DNA of 64,000 nucleotides from Flaccisagitta enflata (GCA_965153355.1 OZ231127.1:34038001-34102000); one strand, 5' to 3'; counted from the stretch's first letter, positions 35,607 to 46,299 are shown. Made by a program: numbers and translations. Notes: generated by a model not told the origin, from the sequence alone.

Positions 35607-35810
35607 TACAGCCCGCTTTGTCCGTCTGTCTGTTGGTTGGTCCGTCAAACTTTATTTTTTTATATTTTTAGCAAGCTTACGGGTGTTTCATTTTAATATT
35701 GCTCCTGCCCAAATACATGGTTAGCCTTTTAATAATTTCCGCTCCTGCCCACCAGCACGCCGGGCTCAAGGTAGCCGCAGTATCCGGCCCTGCTTTGGGC
35801 ATGGCCCCGG
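35607..35810 (+). repeat. HTN element, plus copy with lost hairpin
   Basis: TTTTAGTCTACAGCCCGCTT, a GTCCGTCTGTCTGTTGGTTGG array, GCTCCTGCCCAAATAC, GCTCCTGCCCACCAGCACGC, then GTAGCCGCAGTATCCGGCCC. Confidence 0.65.
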
Positions 35811-35999
35811 AGTGGGGACGTAAGTCTCAGGTAACACATGGGGAATTTGTCCGTCCGTCCGCAGCCAAGCCCGTCCCTCATACCCTTAGGCTTATTTTGC
35901 CCAACTAAACTGTATGGCTCAAACCAAGTAAATGGCCAGAAATTCAGCCAAAATAGCCAAATTCAGGCAAATGGCCTGACATCAGGTTGGTGTCAAATC

Positions 36000-36285
36000 T
36001 GCTAGAAAACCACTCTGCCTCTGAGTTCTATCATTTTGCCCTTAACTTAGATTCTGGCTCCCAAAACCTACATTCAAGCCTTAGAGACCAAGATCCCGAC
36101 CTTTGGAACCCAGATTCTGACCTCCAAGACCTAGGCTCTGCCTCAAAGACCTAAATCCCAGCCTCAGAGGCCCAAATCCTGGCCTCAGACACTGTAATCC
36201 TTGCCTCTGAGACCAAGAAATTGATCTCTTAGACCCAGATTCTGGCCTCAGAGACCCAGATCCTAGCCTGCTCCTCCCTCAACTC
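36000..36285 (-). repeat. ~20-nt array with GCCT..AGGC/AGAC cores
   Basis: About 13 units such as CTGGCCTCAGAGACCCAGAT and CCAGCCTCAGAGGCCCAAAT. Confidence 0.75.
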
Positions 36286-36399
36286 AACCTACAAATTATA
36301 CAATAAGGGCAAGTGGTGCTATTGTCCATATACTGCCTTTTGTCATTTCTTCACGGTATTCAACGATGACTTGAATAACAGGGCAACCCGGACAGAAGG

Positions 36400-36565
36400 A
36401 AGGCAGACAGAAGGAGGGGACGGACAGACGGATGGACAGACAGACGGACGGATAGATTCCCGTGTTCTACAGACTCGCTCCTTCGGGGCCGCTGCCCTGC
36501 TCCTTAACCTTATCACTTTCTACTCAAGCAGGGCACGGGTACCGCTGACCACTTACTGCCTTTAG
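36400..36565 (-). repeat. folded-end module B
   Basis: A GGACAGACGGATGGACAGAC array, CGTGTTCTACAGACTCG, CCTTCGGGGCCGCTGCCC, and the stem GCCCTGCT...AGCAGGGC around 36487-36540, then GGTACCGCTGACC. Confidence 0.65.
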
Positions 36566-36599
36566 GCTGCTATTTATATGCTTTTTTTGAGAGCAGCCT

Positions 36600-37094
36600 G
36601 GGTGTCTTTAAATTTTTGGCCGTTTTCAGCCTGAAATTCTCTTAAAGTGATCTTAATTTCTTCGATGTTTACAAATATATAAATCATATAAGAAAATACT
36701 GAGTTTATAACAATTGTATCTCAAACTTTTTTTTTATATAATGCCTGATTTAAGAGGCAAACTAACAAAAATATTTTTAAAGATAAAAAACCTATTTTTC
36801 TAAAAAATTTGAATACAATTCATTTTTTAGATAATAAACTAAAAAAAAAGTTCTTTTGATAATGGCCAAAACTAAATCTCAGCAGGGCATGCTCTTATTT
36901 TGTTCTTAAAATTTTGGCAAATCTCAGGCTCATGTCTCTTATAAACTGGTCTCTGGGCCTTATAAAAAAATGTACATATGGGTAGTTTTTTCTGGTTCTC
37001 TCAAGTGATGCAAAGAAAATGGTGAAGGAAAAGGAGTTTTGCCTTTTCAATCTTTATCTTAGTTTAGGCATATGGGTTAAGAAACATAAATTTT
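36600..37094. other. AT-rich non-coding DNA
   Basis: No recognisable feature. Confidence 0.4.
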
Positions 37095-37267
37095 TAGTCA
37101 TGTGCTGACTTAGCTATTCTGCTCACCAATGGTCCGTCTGTCCGTCCATCCTCCCACTTTACTCGGCTTTTATGATGGCCCGCTGCTCTACCAAATGATC
37201 TGGTGACCTCAATTACAGCCCCTGCCCACCCGCACGCGACTGGGGTAGCCGTGTATCCGGCGTTGTT
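37095..37267 (+). repeat. HTN element, plus copy
   Basis: Hairpin AGTCA-TGTGC-TGACT (37096-37110), a GGTCCGTCTGTCCGTCCATCC array, ATCTGGTGACCTC, then CCCACCCGCACGCGACTGGG and GTAGCCGTGTATCCGG. Confidence 0.75.
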
Positions 37268-37649
37268 GTAAGATACCACGCTTATCTAAATATAATTCCC
37301 TATTGAAACCAAGGCGTTGGGGTAATTCCTGTAATAGGCCAGACTTTGAACAATTCTAACTTAATAAGAGTTGTTGAAAACCAATCCCAGGTCTTAAGTG
37401 CCTGACATAGGCTCTTGAGACCAGATTGGAAGCTAGGAGGTCTAATTCAGGTCCATGAGATTCTTGATCCAGGACCTGGGGCGAGGTAGATAGGAGAAAT
37501 GAAAAAAAATAGAGTGAGGAAAAACCAACTGCCTTGAGTGGAATCATAGGTCGTCAGCCTTCTTCCTATGTAGAAAAGTCAGGGCAGATCAAATACATTT
37601 GGTTTTGACAAGAGATTAACGTCTTTTACAATCTCATCTCTTCAATAAG

Positions 37650-37946
37650 GTAAAAGAAATACGAAAAATATGCGCTGGAATCGGAGGGTATTTCGCCAAT
37701 GAATTGGATCACAATATGCTCAATGAAACGCTGGATCACTGGCAAAAACAAACCAAAGGAGATACAGAAATTCTAGGCGCAGGAGCAAATGGAAGCGACA
37801 AGAATTGCTTGAAGATCACTCGCGCAGGAAATCAAGATAGTGTAAGATGTGATTCAGGTTTGAAAATTCTCTGCCAGACCAGAGCCGCTGCTGGTACTTC
37901 GTTATTCTTGGATGGGTTGGAATCAATCCATTTGGACGTGAATTAG
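37650..37946 (+). CDS. C-type-lectin-like terminal exon (degenerate or partial)
   Basis: The acceptor TCTCATCTCTTCAATAAG precedes 37650; 98 codons follow to TAG at 944-946 of this kb. KEIRKICAGIGGYFANE matches the C...GG.LA helix-2/strand region of C-type lectin-like domains. DKNCLKI, GNQDSVRCDSGLKILCQT matches the C-terminal C..I....W.D..CDS...FLC disulfide pair. The spacing between the two parts is about 35 residues against a usual 70 or so, and the WIG and WND signatures are missing, so the fold is shortened or an exon is absent. The earlier exon(s), including any signal peptide, were not identified. Ligand binding cannot be inferred because no EPN/QPD motif is present. It may belong with the secreted lectin-like gene at 45.6 kb. 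Confidence 0.45.
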   Translation, partial: VKEIRKICAGIGGYFANELDHNMLNETLDHWQKQTKGDTEILGAGANGSDKNCLKITRAGNQDSVRCDSGLKILCQTRAAAGTSLFLDGLESIHLDVN

Positions 37947-38152
37947 CAACTGAATTGGCGTGGAATTTTTCATCACTTGGATCATATCAGTCCCCACTGC
38001 TGTCATCCTTGTATTTCTTTTTTTTTTGCCTAAGCAATGTGGCACAACACTATCGGACTGGAATCCAAATTTCCAAGTTTGTGGTATGAGACCAATTTAA
38101 AACCAATTAAAAATGCTTGCTCAACTTGTGCGCAAATGACTTGCAGAATTCT

Positions 38153-38757
38153 CAATTAAACCAGGAACCATCATTAGGGTGAGGTTAAAGTTTGCATTGA
38201 ATTATCAATGTAAACTATACCTCTATTTTGCAAATTTTGTCTCTGTTCACAAGGCCCTCATACTTTTATTCTAGTTGGGAATGGTGATATTGTTCCACCT
38301 ATCATACCACTCACTACCTTGTCCGGCGGTCGCATTAAGCTTGACCTCGATTAAAAGGTTGTGGATTCTTAATAATGTTGCCCTTGGATGATTTTTTTGA
38401 ATTTTGGTTTTAAACTAGGTAACAATCATTTGCCCTGAACTACTTTTGTTAAACAGTTTTTGGCTAGATGAGAAAAGATGTTTTTCTGATTCTGTTCTAT
38501 GGAAAACTAGGAGTGGTGCGCGTATTAATTAGTCAGTGAGGGTTCACAAGGCCCTCTTCCATTTATTCCAGTTGGGTATAGTGAGGGATATTGTTCCACC
38601 TATCATTCACCATTAAGAGCTCCAAAGGCTCTTGTCCTTTATTTAGATAGGGTTGAGTAGTAATGTTGCCAAACTTTCATATCCATGGAAAGTTCAAAGT
38701 CACCCTAACGATGGATGCTGATTGATTTGAAAGCCGCGAAATGGCATTTGAAAGCAT
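38153..38757. mobile_element. interrupted copy of the 63195-63546 element
   Basis: The blocks ATTAGGGTGAGGTTAAAG (38174) and AAGTCACCCTAACGATGG (38698) match the two halves of the element at 63195. About 430 bp of other DNA lies between, itself holding a direct repeat GTTCACAAGGCCCTC at about 38247 and 38549. Confidence 0.6.
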
Positions 38758-38984
38758 TTTATACCGTCTTTAAATCCAATTGACTTTTTGTAAACCTTTA
38801 AAACTTGGAAACTACTGGAAAAAAAACCCTCAAATTTTCAGTGTATGTTTTATTATGCCAAATTTGGATATTGAGCGTTTGATAGTTGGAAGTCAGCATA
38901 ACTTATAAAAAAACTATCACTTTTAAGGCCAGGTCAATTTTATGTTTAAAGAAGCTGTTTCTATCAGCCTGTCATCTCTAGGAC

Positions 38985-39465
38985 ACAGGGGTGAATCTCC
39001 TTACGTCCTGAGAAGGCATATTTCAGGCCTTAAAGGCAATTTTCCATGATATTCAATGGAGCTATGTATTTTCTACAATTTATTGTCAATTTTCCATGTT
39101 ATCCAATTGCTATCTTGCATTTTTTTTTGTTAATTTTCCATGTTTTTCGATGGAAAGTGTGCATTTTTCTATTGTTTGTAAATTTTCCACGTTATTCAAT
39201 GGGAAGTTTGCAAGTTGGGAAGTTTGCAAGTTGTCATTTTCCCATGTTATTCAATGGGAAGTTTACATTTTGTCATTTTCCTACGTTATTCAATGGAAAT
39301 TTGAGAATTGAGAATGTTAGGGGGACGTATGGAAGGATGGACGGATGAGCCTCAAGGCTGCAATTTGAGCCTCAAGGCAAGGGTTTAGGTCAAAAGTCCT
39401 TGGGGGAAATTCACCCCTGTGTCCTACAGGACATCGGCCCTTTGGGGCCGCTGCCCAAAAAGGAC
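38985..39465. mobile_element. inverted-repeat element B with an array of CCAT/ATGG mini-hairpins
   Basis: The left end GGACACAGGGGTGAA is truncated; the right end is TTCACCCCTGTGTCCTACAGGACATCGGCCCTTTGGGGCC (39406-39446). Between lie six or seven units containing CCATGTTATTCAATGG variants, then GCCTCAAGGC units. Same architecture as 54223-54561. Confidence 0.7.
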
Positions 39466-39669
39466 TGCTCCTCAAAAATTGGGTCGGCCTCAAAAATGGC
39501 ATTTTACTTCAATGTTATGCTGGTTTCCAACAATCTGGCGCTCAACATTGAGATTTCGCATAGTAGAACCGCAGCATATTACCAACATACACTAAAAATT
39601 TGAGGACTTTTTGCCAAGTAGTTTCAAAGTTATAAAGGTTTACAAAAAGTCAATTCAATTTAAAGACGG

Positions 39670-39782
39670 TGTAGTAGCTTGCTACACGACTTTACACCCC
39701 GCTTTGTCCGCCTGTCTATCCGTCTATCCATCAGTTGGTCGGTTGGTCCATCCCCTTTTGGGCAGCAGCGTTGAAGGGGCTG
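39670..39782 (+). repeat. HTN 5' module joined to a module-B end
   Basis: The hairpin GTAG-CTTG-CTAC, ACGACTTTACACCCCGCTT, a tetranucleotide array, then CCCCTTTTGGGCAGCAGCG. Confidence 0.6.
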
Positions 39783-40245
39783 ATGACCTATGCGTTCACA
39801 TATATGTTCTTTTAATTCGTCAGCATATAGGCGACAGATTCAAACAAATGATCACACGATCACACATTCACATCATTTTGAATAAAACGAAAATAAGGGG
39901 GGAAAAAAGCAATTTGAGAAAAAAGAAGGAATAAGAGATCACGATTAGACAACAAGGATGAGTAAAACGGGATATCACTCAGGCTCAACTACAACGTTGC
40001 GAGCGATGTGAGAAATAACAGGATTATGATGACTAATGAGAGATGCGTCAAATTTTCGTTTTGACCTGTGAAAGATGTCAATAAGGGATTTGTAACCGAG
40101 TGCTTCTCGCAGAGTTCTGACACTCTCCCAACGACTATAACCAAAGATGAATCGAAATGCGTCATTTACAGCAGTTGTGCAGTCCTGCATCTGTCGCGAT
40201 GTATATTCCTTTACTCCACTCGCGTAGGAGAGAGTCGGTATGCAG
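39783..40245 (-). mobile_element. LINE (non-LTR retrotransposon) 3' end with reverse-transcriptase tail
   Basis: The minus strand encodes 71 codons ending at 39975. DCTTAVNDAFRFIFGY, SRWESVRTLREALGYKSL and IDIFHRSKRKF match the conserved segment after the RT thumb of CR1/L2/RTE-like elements (N...R.IF......S.R.L....G..SL...F..R..KF). Downstream on the minus strand is an AT-rich 3' UTR. The 5' part of the ORF is absent, which is usual 5' truncation. Confidence 0.65.
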
Positions 40246-40616
40246 CACGTATAGAGTAAGTGAGACAGAACTTCTTCACTTGGCTTACTGGCCGCTCTTG
40301 GCTTACTGGCCGCTCTTAGTATGGAATTTGTGGCACATTAGAATTTTGCAAGATCGTTGCAAGAAGAAAAAGCCAGACCTTTTTTGCTGACTATCGTTGT
40401 GCCAAGGTATGTGACTTTGTCCGTTTACTCAACTTTGGCACCATTTAGAAAGATGGGAACCAAGACTGTCATAATCGACACTGTTTTTTCTCCTCCTTCT
40501 CCAGGGCTGCAGAAAATATTTTGCTTCCTACGAGCGCAATTTGCCAGTGTCCACTTTCCTATTGAAGTGCGTAGGATTTTCACGTCAGTTTTATTGTTGA
40601 ATATTAATAAGTTTTT

Positions 40617-40732
40617 AGTAGCGTGCATGCGACTCAACAACGTTGGTCCATCCGTCCATCCATCCATCCGTCCATCCGTCAGTCGGTCCATCCGTCGGTC
40701 CATCCGTCGGTCCATCGGTCGGTCGGTAACAC
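40617..40732 (+). repeat. HTN hairpin/array half
   Basis: GTAGCGTGCATGCGACTC then a CCATCCGTCGGTCCATCC array. No GTATCCGG end. Confidence 0.55.
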
Positions 40733-40762
40733 TTTGGTTTTTTGGCGTTTACGGACGTTCTT

Positions 40763-41036
40763 GACATTGTGTCCCGAAAATGTGTCCCAATATTGTATCC
40801 CGACATTGTGTCCCTACATTGTGTCCCTACACTATGTCCCAACATTGTGTCTTGGTGTTGTTTCCCTACATTGTTTCTCAACGTTGTTTACCGACATTGT
40901 TTCCCGACATTGTTTCCCGACGTTGTTTCCCGACATAGTGTCCCAACATTGTCTCCCAACATTGTGTCCCGACATTGTGTCCCAGTATTGTGTCCCGCCT
41001 TTGTGTCCCAACATTGTGTCCCAACATTGTCTCACA
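40763..41036. repeat. 15-bp minisatellite
   Basis: About 18 units of CCCGACATTGTGTCC with point variants (CCCAACATTGTGTCC, CCCTACATTGTGTCC). There are no spacers, so this is not a CRISPR. Three open frames run through it because 15 is a multiple of three. Confidence 0.93.
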
Positions 41037-41398
41037 AGTATCAAGAGTCTGGCACACGACTTATAGGTGTTGACCTTGTTGATCAATTGATTTACTCTAT
41101 CACTAGCATAGTGACAAGAAATGTATTTTTCACATTAGATTAGGAACAAGATTTATACATAACTTTTGTTACTTTATTTTTTGGGCTAAATTTTCACTAA
41201 ATTTCTATCAAATTAATGCATATTCAATTCACTCTATCAATAAATTAAGAATTAAGTTCTATTGCACCATTTTAAAAAGACACTTAAATGGTTCATTTTG
41301 CCAATAAATCTTTTTAAAAGCTTTTTATATTCTGCACCATCTTAAAATTCTTAAGTACTTTCATCCGGTGTTACTATTCGTTTCTGTTTTGAAAGAAT

Positions 41399-41401
<3 letters not shown>

Positions 41402-41464
<63 letters not shown>

Positions 41465-41492
41465 CAGAGAGACAGAGAGACAGAGAGAGAGA
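41402..41492. repeat. (GA)n with GACAGA units
   Basis: About 27 GA units then AGAGACAG repeats. Confidence 0.95.
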
Positions 41493-41739
41493 GCCCAAAA
41501 ATATTGGAGAGACAGATCCACAAAACACTGACAGACAGACACACCTTCTTTATGTGTTTTTTTCATTTTTTCTATCCCTTTTTTTTTTTCATCTTTTTTT
41601 TCATTCATTTTTTTCTCCTGCCTACCTCTGCCTTCCTACTGGCCTTGCTTGCTTCCTACGAGCGCCGCTCGCGCGCTCAGCCACTTTCTGCAACCCTGTC
41701 CTTCTCCTCCTACGTCCTCCCCCCTCCCCCTGCCTGGAG

Positions 41740-42020
41740 GTCCAGATCCCAACCTCGAGGCCCAAAATCCAGCCTGAAGGCCCAAAAATCCAGTCTCAAG
41801 GCCAAAATTCCAGCCTTAAGGCCCATATCCCAGCCTCAAGGCCCAAATCCCAGCTTTGAGGCCAAAATCCTAGCCTCAAGGGCCAAATTTCAGATTTGAG
41901 GCTTTGAGCCCGAAATCCCAGCCTTTAGGACCAAATCCCAGTCTCGAGACTCAAATCCCTGCCTCAAAGCCAAAATTCAAGCCCCAAGACCCTAATCCCG
42001 GTCACCATTCTGAGCCCAAT
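41740..42020 (-). repeat. ~20-nt array with GCCTCAAGGC cores
   Basis: About 14 units such as CCAGCCTCAAGGCCCAAATC. The core alternates with variants GCCTGAAGGC and GCCTTAAGGC, which keep the palindrome. Confidence 0.85.
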
Positions 42021-42084
42021 TCTCAAGCTCATATCTCAACCCCAAAACCCATACTTCACCTTTTACAATCACACTTGCTGAAGA

Positions 42085-42320
42085 AGCATAGGTCTTCAGC
42101 CCCTTTTGGGCCGCTGCCCCTCTAACCACCTCACACTCACATACACTCACAGGGGCAACGGGTACTGCTGACCATCTAACGCTTTTGCGACTATTTACAT
42201 TTTGGGCGTTTTTGAACGTTTTGAGCTTACTGCTCCTGCCCAAATGCCCTGGTGACCTTCTTTATCAATTTCCCTGCCCATCTGCATGTCTAGGGTAGCT
42301 GCATCTGGCTCTGTCAGAAG
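42085..42320 (-). repeat. folded-end module B plus HTN 3' module
   Basis: GTCTTCAGCCCCTTTTGGGC, the stem GCCCCT...AGGGGC (42117-42165), GGGTACTGCTGACC, then GCTCCTGCCCAAATGCCC and GCCCATCTGCATGTCTAGGG. Here the two module types form one continuous unit. Confidence 0.65.
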
Positions 42321-42370
42321 GGAAAAAAATTGTCAGGTGAAGTTCAATATTGGCTTTTTAGGCACCCTGG
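42320..42370. mobile_element. solo end of the 63195-type element
   Basis: TTGTCAGGTGAAGTTCAATA, TTGGCTTTTTAGGCACCCTGG and CAAACGTA match the right terminus of 63195-63546. Confidence 0.55.
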
Positions 42371-42432
42371 CAAACGTAATATAGAGTTGCGACGCACCCA
42401 AGACGTGGCTGCCTGCCCTACCTCTCCCTTTG

Positions 42433-42587
42433 TTCTTTTTAGTCGTGACACGCAACTGAGGTAAGCTACCGTCGTCGGTTGGTTTGTCGGTTGGTCGGTC
42501 GGTCCGGTCTGTAACGCGTTTTTGAGGTTTTCCGCTCCTGCCCACCCGTCCGCGACTAATGCTGCCGTGTATACGGCCTTGTTTAGT
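42433..42587 (+). repeat. HTN element, plus copy
   Basis: TTTTTAGTCGTGACACGCAAC, a GGTTGGTCGGTCGGTCC array, GCTCCTGCCCACCCGTCCGC, then GCCGTGTATACGGCCTTG. In this copy the last hairpin is perfect: GCCGT-GT-ATACGGC. Confidence 0.75.
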
Positions 42588-42759
42588 TGCGGACCTGCTT
42601 TATCCGTCCGTCCATCCGTCCGCCCGCCACACGCGAATTGATAACGCGAAAAATGCATTTATGATGCTGCAGTTGTTACAGTGTGTGTCTTGTAAGCGTG
42701 TGCCAACCCGTCTGCAACAATATTGGGACCCTTTGTCGCTAGTACTTTCCTATCCTTCC

Positions 42760-43085
42760 TTTTCGTGTGCTGACGTCATTTTATGCACTTCTTTCTTATG
42801 TCACACTCTACATGTTCGCATGAATTCTCATTAACACATTTGGCACCGAAACAGGACAATTCTTATTTGGAAAAACCCTCCTTTGATCTTTCACTTATCA
42901 GTTATCACAGTTTCAGCTAGCTATCTTCATTGGTTGACTCCCAATGCTGGATGGAAGCTTTAAAAGTCTATATTTGAGCGGCCAGCGGCTTCAAAGTTGA
43001 GGGACTGAGCAAAGCCGCATGAAGGAACCATTTTAGTAAAGCTGTCTGAAGTAACGCCATACGCAGAAACCACTGCCATAACACA
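42760..43085. other. apparently unique non-coding DNA
   Basis: No feature recognised. Confidence 0.4.
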
Positions 43086-43669
43086 CTATCTAGGCGGAAA
43101 AAATCTTTCGTCCTGTAACAAAAATGTATTCATTGGCGTATAAATGAATACAAATCAATTACTAATCCATCAATACCACAGCAGTTCCTGACCGAATCAG
43201 CAGTACTTGTCTTAGAAGATTTGTAAGCAGCAGCTACAGGAGTGAAGGCTTTCCAGATCTTTCTTGCGATTTTTTATTGTCTATTCTTTCGCTACATTTA
43301 GACTCACCACACAGCTTTCAAAAGAATCATCCAATCATAGAAAAATCGGTGACATAAATGAAGCCCTTCGAATTTGCAAGCAGGCAACGCAAACCGCATC
43401 TGTCTAGCTCAAGGCGTTTGGAAGTAATAAATAAAAAGAGTGAAATGATATCATCAGAAGATTGTGGGATAATGGCAAAAGTGAAACTCAAGTATTTCAA
43501 TCAAAGTTGAATAGTTTTTGAACGCATAGAGCCAGAGGGATGCGGTTTGCGTCAATCTCTCGTAAAATTGAAGAGCTTTAATCATCCCACCAAATCTTTT
43601 TTATGTTTGGTTGATTCTAACCTGAGATATGCATGTAAACGTACCGAAAGATTTTTTCCGCCTAGATAG
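43086..43669. mobile_element. MITE family M, copy M3
   Basis: 584 bp; ends CTATCTAGGCGGAAAAAATC and GATTTTTTCCGCCTAGATAG. Right flank TA; left flank has mutated to CA. Close to M2 along its length. Confidence 0.83.
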
Positions 43670-43724
43670 TATGCCTAGGAACCAAAAACGCATTGATATT
43701 TGGCATGTTTTTTGCTTGCCCCTG

Positions 43725-44845
43725 AAAAAAAACAAGGTCTTTTGACCTAAGTCGCGTGCGTCGACACTTTCAAGAAAAGTCAGGCAGACAGACAGACAAA
43801 CAAAGACATTTGAAATGGCCGTTTAATCTCTCAGGTTTCTTCTCTATTGTTCAGAGACATAGAAAACGCGATAAAAAGCCTTTAAAACGACTTTATGACG
43901 GACCGACAGACCGACTAAAAACGAGAATACTTCACAAATTCGATTTTTCTTGCTGACATGCGACTTTGTCGCCCACTCTGTTCGTTGATTGGTCGCTTGG
44001 GCCATCTAAAAGCTGTTTTAGCCAAAGTATGCTTTTTCGAAGTCTACAGAGCTTTTAGCCATTAGCTATTAGCATTTAGCATTTAGCTTTTAGCATTTAG
44101 CATTCAGCTTTTAGTTTTGCCGGGCTCGATACAAAAGAGGCGGTTTTGTTTTATTTCCGCGCAGATAAACGAATCGAATATGGCAATGTCTTTTCATTTC
44201 ATACTTCAAACAAAGTTGAAATCTCGATCCACTATGAATAGAGAAACAGATACGTGGGCTTATATTTCTTAGTATACTTCAGCTCCAAAATTGTCAGTGT
44301 TTTTGTCACTGAAAGATAAAATGTCGCGCTAAAAGCAATTTTGTAACAAAAATACAAAAAAAAAATTTTGTCATTTCGGGCTCAATTTCTTCCGCTTTTA
44401 TTTATTCTTTCATTTTTTTTTTTTTTTCGCAATGTCATTGAGAGTTGAAGAGCATCAATCCTCTCGTTCCTTAGACAGTTGAGTCCGTCTACATTTGAAA
44501 TATTAGGGGCAAGCATGATAAGAGTACCCATTTCTGCGTCCCATCTGACTGCAACTTACGCTGCATCAGCGATCATTTTTAGTCATTTAAGGCCCAAAGT
44601 CAGTTTATTACTTCTAGTTGTGTGCATGCGACTCAATACTTAGCATCGCTGCCAACAAAGCAAAAACAGGGTCATTAGACCTTAGTCGCGTGCGTCGGCA
44701 CTTTCAAAAAAGTCAAGCAGCCAGACAGACAAATTTCTTTTTTCAAAAAGTCATTTGAAATGGGTCATTACTCCTCCAAGTTTCTTCTCTGCTATTTAGA
44801 AGCATAAAAAATGCGTTGAAAAGCCTGAACAACGACGGACCGACC
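43725..44845 (+). repeat. two direct copies of a ~185-bp HTN-like unit
   Basis: 43725-43920 and 44664-44845 share TTAGTCGCGTGCGTCG, CACTTTCAA, CAGACAGACA, CATTTGAAATGG, GTTTCTTCTCT and ACGGACCGAC in order. The DNA between contains a TTAGCATTTAGC 9-nt patch (44035-44115) and a T13 run. Confidence 0.75.
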
Positions 44846-45620
44846 GAAGAGTGCTTTCGACGTTTTTCCTCATTACTGGTATTATTAAGTCATAACCTAA
44901 AAGTTATAGCCTCCACTTTATGTTAGCTCCCCACCGGCACACAACTAAAAAGACAACCTCGCATCCTGCTTTGTTTGCATTTCCTGTCTAAGATGATATA
45001 TTTGCTTTTCTTCGTGAAATCGATTTGCATCTGGTATTTTTTGCGACAAAACCGCGTTTTCAATTCTCATTATTCTCCCTCAAATCGGCATCTCTAACTC
45101 GAAAAGGAACATTAAGTTTTTGCACCAAGAAAAAAACGACATTCTGGGGGCCAGCTTATCCTGTGACTGGAAATCAAAAGACGGGCTAGATCATTAGCTG
45201 CTACGTTGTCGATTTTTTGTAATCCCATTCTTTCAAAGTAAATAGTAGAGGGATAACTTTTTGCAAAGAGGTTATTACTGTTATTTAGATGAATGAGTAA
45301 ATGCGCTCAAACATATGCATGAGAATGGGACTAGCAAAGGCAATTGGTTTAGGCATTGTGGTGTCTGCATTTTCGATGTTTCAGTATACTTCTCTTGTAC
45401 AACAGATTGAGAAAGGTAATAATTAGAAAAGTTATTTAGAGGTGATTCAAATGCAATAATGGGCATATCGTTTTACTAACCAAATCAGGTTCGCAATCGT
45501 TCGAAACCCACGATTTGAGAATCCGCAGGTCCAATTCATGATATCACTTTGGAAGTAAGACAGCATATGAAAAACTAATGAAATACTTCCTGGGGCAAAA
45601 TCTGGTTTGGCAAAATCTGG
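44846..45620. other. non-coding 5' flank of the lectin-like gene
   Basis: AT-rich with no recognisable exon. The promoter of the downstream gene should be here, but I see no convincing motif. Confidence 0.4.
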
Positions 45621-45624
45621 TTTG

Positions 45625-46299
45625 ATGGAAAGAGAAATGAAGCTTCTAACACTGGTATCACTGCTATCGCTACTGATAAGCATAGAAAAATTGCCACTGG
45701 TTTTCGCATCAAAATGCCCTGATAACGTTTTTGAATACATTTCATCAATTGATGAATGTTTCTACGTCTCCAAAATTGCCATGACATTCAAAAACGCGCA
45801 TCAAACGTGCAAAAATAAAGGTAAGTCAATGGGTCGTTGCCCTAAGTAATTTGATGTCTTATTTGGAAATGTCAAACGTACCATTACTTTAAAATTATTC
45901 CACCTTAGAAAATTCCAAATGGACTGATATGGTTTATAAGATCTTTCTTTCGAGACCAATCCTTTCTTTTAGATTTCTAGATCTTATTGTATTCCAATCT
46001 TTAAAAGGCGGATTCCTACTTTCACATCGCGACGATGTGAAAACTAAGATGGACGTGCTCAAAGAAGCATTTCAGAAGAAGCAAATCCAGACCAACGGAG
46101 AAAACCTATTTTGGTTGGGCGCTATCTCCAGCTTGAAAGCGTCAATGGATCAGGCCCTTGGATTTATCGAATTGGAAGTGAAAAGGATTTGGCTCTCATC
46201 ACATTTTTCTTCAATGATCCTAAAGATTGGGGAAGACGAGTTGCTCCTGCAAATGCTCTTTTCCCCTTCATTTGTAGAGGAAAGTATTACACAGATTAA
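45625..46299 (+). CDS. secreted C-type-lectin-like protein, two exons, one frame break
   Basis: Exon 1 runs to 45820 (AAATAAAG|GTAAGT). The start is ATG 45625 or, better for a signal peptide, the in-frame ATG 45637 giving MKLLTLVSLLSLLISIEKLP as hydrophobic leader. CPDN..IDECFYVS and A.QTCKNKGGFLLS are C-type lectin-like landmarks. Exon 2 begins at 46008 (TTTAAAAG|GC), completing the split Gly. ENLFWLGAIS is the WIGL-type strand. The frame then shifts by one base between about 46120 and 46150, and the other frame continues NGSGPWIYRIGSE..NDPKDW..FPFICRGK to TAA 297-299. The usual Cys in W.D..C is absent (PANALF) and there is no EPN/QPD sugar-binding triplet. It is either a recent pseudogene or a single-base assembly error. 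I have not joined the frames. Confidence 0.6.

Noticed and set aside
40763-41036. CRISPR-like array of 15-mers
   Set aside because: The units are directly contiguous without spacers, in a eukaryotic repeat context; it is a minisatellite.
45447-45787. Minus-strand ORFs opposite the lectin-like exon
   Set aside because: Antisense shadows of the plus-strand exon with the signal peptide and Cys pattern.
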